Positions 33,589 through 37,480 of a DNA stretch of 37,480 bases are shown here, piece by piece (position 1 is the stretch's first letter; every line of letters starts with the position of its first letter). Under the pieces are notes generated by a model. That model worked only from the letters and a program-made list of their open reading frames with translations. It made no database searches and was not told the origin of the DNA. The position numbers and the translations under genes were made by a program. Source of the stretch: an uncultured Erythrobacter sp. (GTDB lineage: Bacteria > Pseudomonadota > Alphaproteobacteria > Sphingomonadales > Sphingomonadaceae); the NCBI GenBank assembly GCA_938015255.1, contig CALLQC010000070.1, forward strand, positions 1 through 37,480, written 5' to 3'.

Positions 33589-33611
33589 TCTGGCGGGGTC
33601 CGGCAAGCGCC
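33589..33611 (+). repeat. Bracketing direct repeat, copy 2
   Basis: This copy differs from 27145-27167 at two of 23 bases (G for A, C for A) and lies 77 bases after copy B of the CPBP gene. Flanks are only loosely similar (TTGGCG about 20 bases upstream in both). Confidence 0.6.
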
Positions 33612-33663
33612 CCGCTCTCGGCGAGCCTACTCGTTAGGCACTAAGTCGAACGGAGAACTGAGA

Positions 33664-34620
33664 ATGCAACGCCAAGCATCAACCGCAATTAAGCCAACTG
33701 TCGATCATAACCAGCACGTGCCGGATTCCACTCTCGCCCCAATTTCAGGCAAGCCCATATCGATCCGAACGGGCTTCAAGGCCATCAGCTTTAAGCATGC
33801 GATGTTTGATGGGCTTATGGACCCGCTGGTCATGGTCGATCATTACTTGATGGGCGAACCCACGTTTGGCGTTCACCCGCATGCCGGCATGTCTGCCGTT
33901 ACAGTTCTGTTCGAAGACTGCTGCGGGGTGTTTAACAACCGCGATTCACTCGGCAACGATATCGATCTGAAAGCCGGTGATCTTTATTGGCTCAAAGCCG
34001 GAAGTGGAGCGGTGCATGATGAAAAGCCGATGCACGGCGCATTAGCTCACGGACTGCAGGTGTTTGTGAACCTACCCGCCCATATGAAGCATGACGCCCC
34101 CGAGGCGCTCCATGTCCGAGCGAAAGCCATGCCCGTGATTAAAGGCAATGGCGCAAAGGTAAGGCTCGTGTTGGGCGAGAGCAATGGTGTGACGGGGGCT
34201 ATTTCTCCTGCGCTACCGATGACGATCCTCGATGCGAAGATCGATGCGGGTGGCCATTTCGAGCACGAAGTGGCTTTTGGACACTCACAATGGATCCTTG
34301 CAGTTGACGAGGCGATCGAAGTGACTGTTGGCAATCAGACCGTGACACTTCCAGCAGGTGAAGCCTTAGCGATTAGTGCGAGGCAAAATCGAGAAGCTCT
34401 AACTTTACGCGCTCGCTCTGAGAGCCATGCAGTGATCGTTACAAGTAAACCGATCGGAGAACCCTTTGTACAGCGCGGTCCCTTTGTGATGAGCACTGAT
34501 GCCGAGATTGCGGAAGTCGAAGCGGCCTATCGTGCTGGGCGTTTTGGTGAATTAGAGCAGAAAGTGGATGCGAGCACTGGGCCTGACACGTTCTCTCCCT
34601 CGTCTGAAACTGGGTCGTAA
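33664..34620 (+). CDS. Pirin family protein
   Basis: This 318-residue bicupin protein has metal ligands corresponding to His71 and His73 in HPHAGMS, His118 and Glu120 in GAVHDEKP, the usual pirin iron site. VMVDHYLMGEP and LQVFVNLPAHMK are also typical. Bacterial pirins are quercetinase-like dioxygenases or redox-sensing binding proteins. Cytosolic. The tail of about 35 residues after the second cupin is Ser/Glu-rich. It starts 151 bases after the CPBP gene, just past the repeat, so it may not belong to that operon. An AACGGAGAACTGAGA leader provides a ribosome site. Confidence 0.92.
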   Translation: MQRQASTAIKPTVDHNQHVPDSTLAPISGKPISIRTGFKAISFKHAMFDGLMDPLVMVDHYLMGEPTFGVHPHAGMSAVTVLFEDCCGVFNNRDSLGNDIDLKAGDLYWLKAGSGAVHDEKPMHGALAHGLQVFVNLPAHMKHDAPEALHVRAKAMPVIKGNGAKVRLVLGESNGVTGAISPALPMTILDAKIDAGGHFEHEVAFGHSQWILAVDEAIEVTVGNQTVTLPAGEALAISARQNREALTLRARSESHAVIVTSKPIGEPFVQRGPFVMSTDAEIAEVEAAYRAGRFGELEQKVDASTGPDTFSPSSETGS

Positions 34621-34840
34621 GCGGAATGACCGCTCTCCGATCCTTCGAAACCTAGAGCAGACGTTCCGCTACCGGCCCAACTGCGGTCAGCCAGCAATCT
34701 GCCCAAAGTCGGATGCTCGTTGTCAGTAATTGGACACCTGAACGCTGCCAAACAGCGAGTTGGCTGGGGTGGAGTTAGAGGCTTATGGGGTCTAATGACG
34801 GGCTGCGTCGCTGCAATTCGGCGCCATGGGGGAATTAAGG
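34621..34840. other. Intergenic stretch before the hydrolase pair
   Basis: 220 bases with no gene or convincing promoter seen. It begins GCGGAATGACCGC, a short palindrome-like element, and may hold the promoter of the hydrolase pair. Confidence 0.3.
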
Positions 34841-36187
34841 ATGCTGTATCGATTGATGGGTTTTGCCTTTGCATTTGCACTGGCTCTGCCGGCTACGGCA
34901 GAGGAAAATGCGAGCACGACGATCTTCCGGAATGTGACGATAATCGACGGGACGGGAATCGCGGCGCAGCCCGATATGACGATTGTGATTACAGGCGAAA
35001 CGATTGAGCGCGTCGCTCCTTCAGGCTCGATCGACGTAAAGTCCTATCCCGAAGCCGCGATTATTGATGCAAGCGGACAATACGCCCTGCCCGGCCTTAT
35101 CGATACGCACGTGCACACATGGCCGCTTGTGGACACGAAGGACGGCCCGCGCATCTTCGCACGCTTCCTCTATAGCGGCGTCACCTCTGTGCGCGATATG
35201 GCGGGCGATGCGCGCGTTCTGGCCAGCCAAGCGCGCCGCGCGAAGCTCAACCTGACAGCTAGCCCCAACATATATTATTCGGCTCTGATGGCGGGGCCGT
35301 CCTTTTTCACCGATCCGCGTCCCGCCGCCTCGGCGCAAGGCGAAACACCCGGCGAAGTGCCCTGGTTGCAAGCGATCACGCCCGACACCGATATGCCTTT
35401 GGCGGTTGCTCAGGCGAAAGGGACTTTTGCGACCGGCGTCAAAATCTACGCCAATCTGGAAGCCAGCGAAGTGCGCCGCATCACCCAAGAGGCCCACCGC
35501 CAGGGGATGAAGGTGTGGGCGCACAGCACCGTTTTTCCCGCCGGGCCGGGCGACGTGGTGGCGGCAGGCGTCGACAGTATCTCGCATGTGTGCCGGATGG
35601 TGTTCGAAATCTCGAGCGAGCGGCCCGATGTCTACGACCACTCGTTCAGTCCTGACTACGCCAATCTTTCTCCTGGCGATCCGCGCATCCGCGCCATTTA
35701 CGCCGATATGAGGGCGCGCGGCACCATCCTTGATGCGACCGTGTGGCTCTACAAGCTGGTGGAAGAGCGAGAACTCCAAAACCCCGAACGCAAGCCCAAG
35801 CGCCAGAACTGTTCGCTGGATTACGTTGTCGAGCAGACCCGTGTGGCGCACCAAATGGGGGTAGAAATTGCGACCGGCACGGACAGCTATACACCCGTTG
35901 AAGACGCCTATCCGGGGCTGTTTGAGGAGATCGACATCCTTGTCGAACAAGTGGGTATGACCCCGCTCGAAGTCATTCGGTCCGCCACTTTGGTGGGTGC
36001 GAAGACAATTGGGATCGAGGAAACGCATGGGACGCTCGAAGAGGGCAAGCGGGCGGACCTCGTTTTTCTTAGCGCCAATCCGCTGGAGGATATCGGCAAT
36101 TTGCGGACGGTTGTCCTAACGGTTAAAGATGGCCACAGCTTCGCGCGTGAGGATTTTGAAGCAGGAGCCTTCAATGAAGCTGAGTAG
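34841..36187 (+). CDS. Exported amidohydrolase (imidazolonepropionase-like)
   Basis: The protein has 448 residues from the ATG at 34841; one at 34826 gives MGELR before it and is possible. A Sec signal peptide, MLYRLMGFAFAFALALPATA, precedes an amidohydrolase TIM barrel. The first metal pair is His90/His92 in LPGLIDTHVHTW, followed by VKIYANL (potential carboxylated Lys), WAHSTVF, DSISHV, and the last Asp in ATGTDSYTP. The fold also has the ADLVFLSANPLEDI end. It would hydrolyse an exogenous amide, lactone or dipeptide in the periplasm. It is coupled to the following M19 gene by a 14-base overlap. Confidence 0.87.
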   Translation: MLYRLMGFAFAFALALPATAEENASTTIFRNVTIIDGTGIAAQPDMTIVITGETIERVAPSGSIDVKSYPEAAIIDASGQYALPGLIDTHVHTWPLVDTKDGPRIFARFLYSGVTSVRDMAGDARVLASQARRAKLNLTASPNIYYSALMAGPSFFTDPRPAASAQGETPGEVPWLQAITPDTDMPLAVAQAKGTFATGVKIYANLEASEVRRITQEAHRQGMKVWAHSTVFPAGPGDVVAAGVDSISHVCRMVFEISSERPDVYDHSFSPDYANLSPGDPRIRAIYADMRARGTILDATVWLYKLVEERELQNPERKPKRQNCSLDYVVEQTRVAHQMGVEIATGTDSYTPVEDAYPGLFEEIDILVEQVGMTPLEVIRSATLVGAKTIGIEETHGTLEEGKRADLVFLSANPLEDIGNLRTVVLTVKDGHSFAREDFEAGAFNEAE

Positions 36188-37331
36188 ACGCGGTTTTGTG
36201 TGCAGCTCTGCGGGCGCTCTGGGCGCGGCGGCGGCTTCAGGCGGTGTGATGGCGGAAACGCTGACGGCGCAGGCGCAAGGTGGTTGGTCGGGTTACAAGG
36301 ACGCGTTGGTTCTCGATAATCTAGGCGGCATTTTCAACCCCAATTTGCCCTATTCGAAAGATGTTCCCTCAACTCTGGATCCGCGCGCATTGCGCGACGC
36401 GATCGCTTCGGGTGTGACGGCGATTAACACAACCATTGGTTTTGTGGCCGGCGATGCGGAACCGTTCGAACACAGCGTCAGATCGGTTGCCCGATCCAAC
36501 CGACAGATTGAGAACCACTCCGAACAACTGCTCAAAGTCCTCTCGGGTGAAGATATCCTTCGCGCAAAGCATGAAGGCAAGATTGGGATCATTCAGGGGT
36601 TCCAGAACGCGGCGATGATGGGCGAGGATGCCAGCCGTGTGACCATTTTCGCTGAACTTGGCGTGCGCATCATCCAACTGACCTACAATGGCCAGAACCA
36701 GCTTGGGGCCGGCTCAATGGTGCCGGAAAATGGAGGCCTGACTGCGTTTGGCCGCGACGTGGTGACCGAATTGAACGCGAACAAAGTGGTGATTGACCTT
36801 AGCCATAGCGGAGAACGCACGTGCCTTGATGCGATCGAGGCTTCGCAAGAGCCTATCTGCATCACGCACACAGGGTGCCAGGCGCTGGCCGACTTGCCAC
36901 GCAACAAGACCGACCGCGAATTGCGCATGGTCGCGGAAAAAGGTGGAGCGGTCGGTATCTATTTCATGCCCTTCCTGCGCGAAGACGGGATGTCGATGGC
37001 GACCGATCTGATTGACCATATCGAACACGCGATCAATGTGTGCGGTGAAGACCACGTCGGAATCGGCACCGATGGAGGGCTGACCGCTGTTGACGATATC
37101 GAAGCGGCCCGCGAGCGTACGCGCAAATCGATTGAACGACGGCGCGCTCTGGGGATATCGGCGAAGGGCGAAATCCCTGGCGTTGTGACCTTCTTGCCTG
37201 ACCTTTCAGGCCCGACCCAGTTCCAGAGACTTGCCGACAAGCTGCAAGCGCGCGGACATTCCTCGGCGCGGATCGAGAAAATTCTGGGCCTCAATTTCTT
37301 CAATTATTATCAGCGAATCTGGAAAGGTTGA
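36174..37331 (+). CDS. Membrane dipeptidase (peptidase M19) family protein with Tat-like signal, missing metal ligands
   Basis: The protein has 385 residues from the ATG at 36174, inside the end of the amidohydrolase gene. SRRGFVCSSAGALGAAAASG (4-23) reads as a twin-arginine signal. The TIM-barrel M19 landmarks are present: IDLSHSGERT (His211), ICITHTGCQAL (His232), RNKTDRELR and HVGIGTDGG. The usual first ligand pair (DGHND) is replaced by DNLGG (48-52), and the bridging Glu segment by IIQGFQNAAMM (139-149). So either it is a non-classical M19 or a metal site is changed. Substrate is unknown; it follows an amidohydrolase, suggesting successive steps on one compound. Confidence 0.85.
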   Translation: MKLSRRGFVCSSAGALGAAAASGGVMAETLTAQAQGGWSGYKDALVLDNLGGIFNPNLPYSKDVPSTLDPRALRDAIASGVTAINTTIGFVAGDAEPFEHSVRSVARSNRQIENHSEQLLKVLSGEDILRAKHEGKIGIIQGFQNAAMMGEDASRVTIFAELGVRIIQLTYNGQNQLGAGSMVPENGGLTAFGRDVVTELNANKVVIDLSHSGERTCLDAIEASQEPICITHTGCQALADLPRNKTDRELRMVAEKGGAVGIYFMPFLREDGMSMATDLIDHIEHAINVCGEDHVGIGTDGGLTAVDDIEAARERTRKSIERRRALGISAKGEIPGVVTFLPDLSGPTQFQRLADKLQARGHSSARIEKILGLNFFNYYQRIWKG

Positions 37332-37480
37332 GGCCCCCGGCTTTGATGCGATCAGGATAATGGACCCGCTGTGTCCGCTCACTAATAGCCGTCGTCCAGT
37401 TATCGGCCTATTCACACCGATCAGCTAGGCACCCCATCGACGACATGAATATCCGAAATTCTGGTTCCCACAAGCGGACG
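37332..37480. other. Intergenic stretch at the right edge
   Basis: No gene or terminator is seen. It ends with a copy of the AAGCGGAC octamer (37472-37479). Confidence 0.4.

Overview
The window reads as chromosome from a sphingomonad-type alphaproteobacterium, probably Erythrobacteraceae/Sphingomonadales. This rests on protein style (UrcA family protein, paired TraB/GumN proteins, glutaredoxin-MauE fusion, Tat-exported enzymes), the high-GC coding sequence and the gene neighbours. No 16S gene or database search supports a species name. Most of the window is dense, short-spaced, ordinary chromosome with an accessory zone on the right.

Layout. 1-2920 (minus): glyQ, a sulfotransferase-like gene and glyS (cut by the window edge) in one tight operon. 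3145-3486: exported UrcA family protein behind a promoter bracketed by a perfect inverted repeat. 3589-6434: a run of small membrane proteins sharing a DE/LW motif, with a YozG-like Xre regulator inside it. 6522-8353: two overlapping exported TraB/GumN proteins. 8468-12160: rplY, pth, a Tat-signal short-chain dehydrogenase and ychF. 12215-12940: glutaredoxin-MauE fusion whose promoter spacer is filled by a CsoR-type palindrome and which appears leaderless. 13067-15465: an unknown exported or anchored protein convergent with, and overlapping, mutL. 15657-21431: the rod-shape operon mreB-mreC-mreD-mrdA-rodA. 21435-22697: a solo LuxR regulator divergent from a small unknown gene with a hairpin-rich leader.

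At 22803-22878 lies tRNA-Lys(CUU). Immediately after it the style changes: a minus-strand pair (TIR-domain protein plus membrane-anchored partner), a plus-strand pair of unknown genes, an Xre/MbcA-like antitoxin-type protein and a short tyrosine recombinase (22893-26993). I read this as a small genomic island using the tRNA gene as its target, and the TIR pair as a candidate anti-phage system.

27196-33512 holds an all-plus-strand module: CPBP membrane protease, AraC-type regulator, NmrA-like oxidoreductase, DUF1772 membrane protein, exported HExxH protein, membrane-tethered beta-lactamase-fold hydrolase and a second CPBP protease. It is bracketed by two copies (21 of 23 bases identical) of an intergenic repeat. 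33664-37331 carries a pirin, then a coupled pair of exported hydrolases: an amidohydrolase and an M19 dipeptidase-like protein that lacks several usual metal ligands.

All functions are read from motifs and family memory. No similarity search was run.
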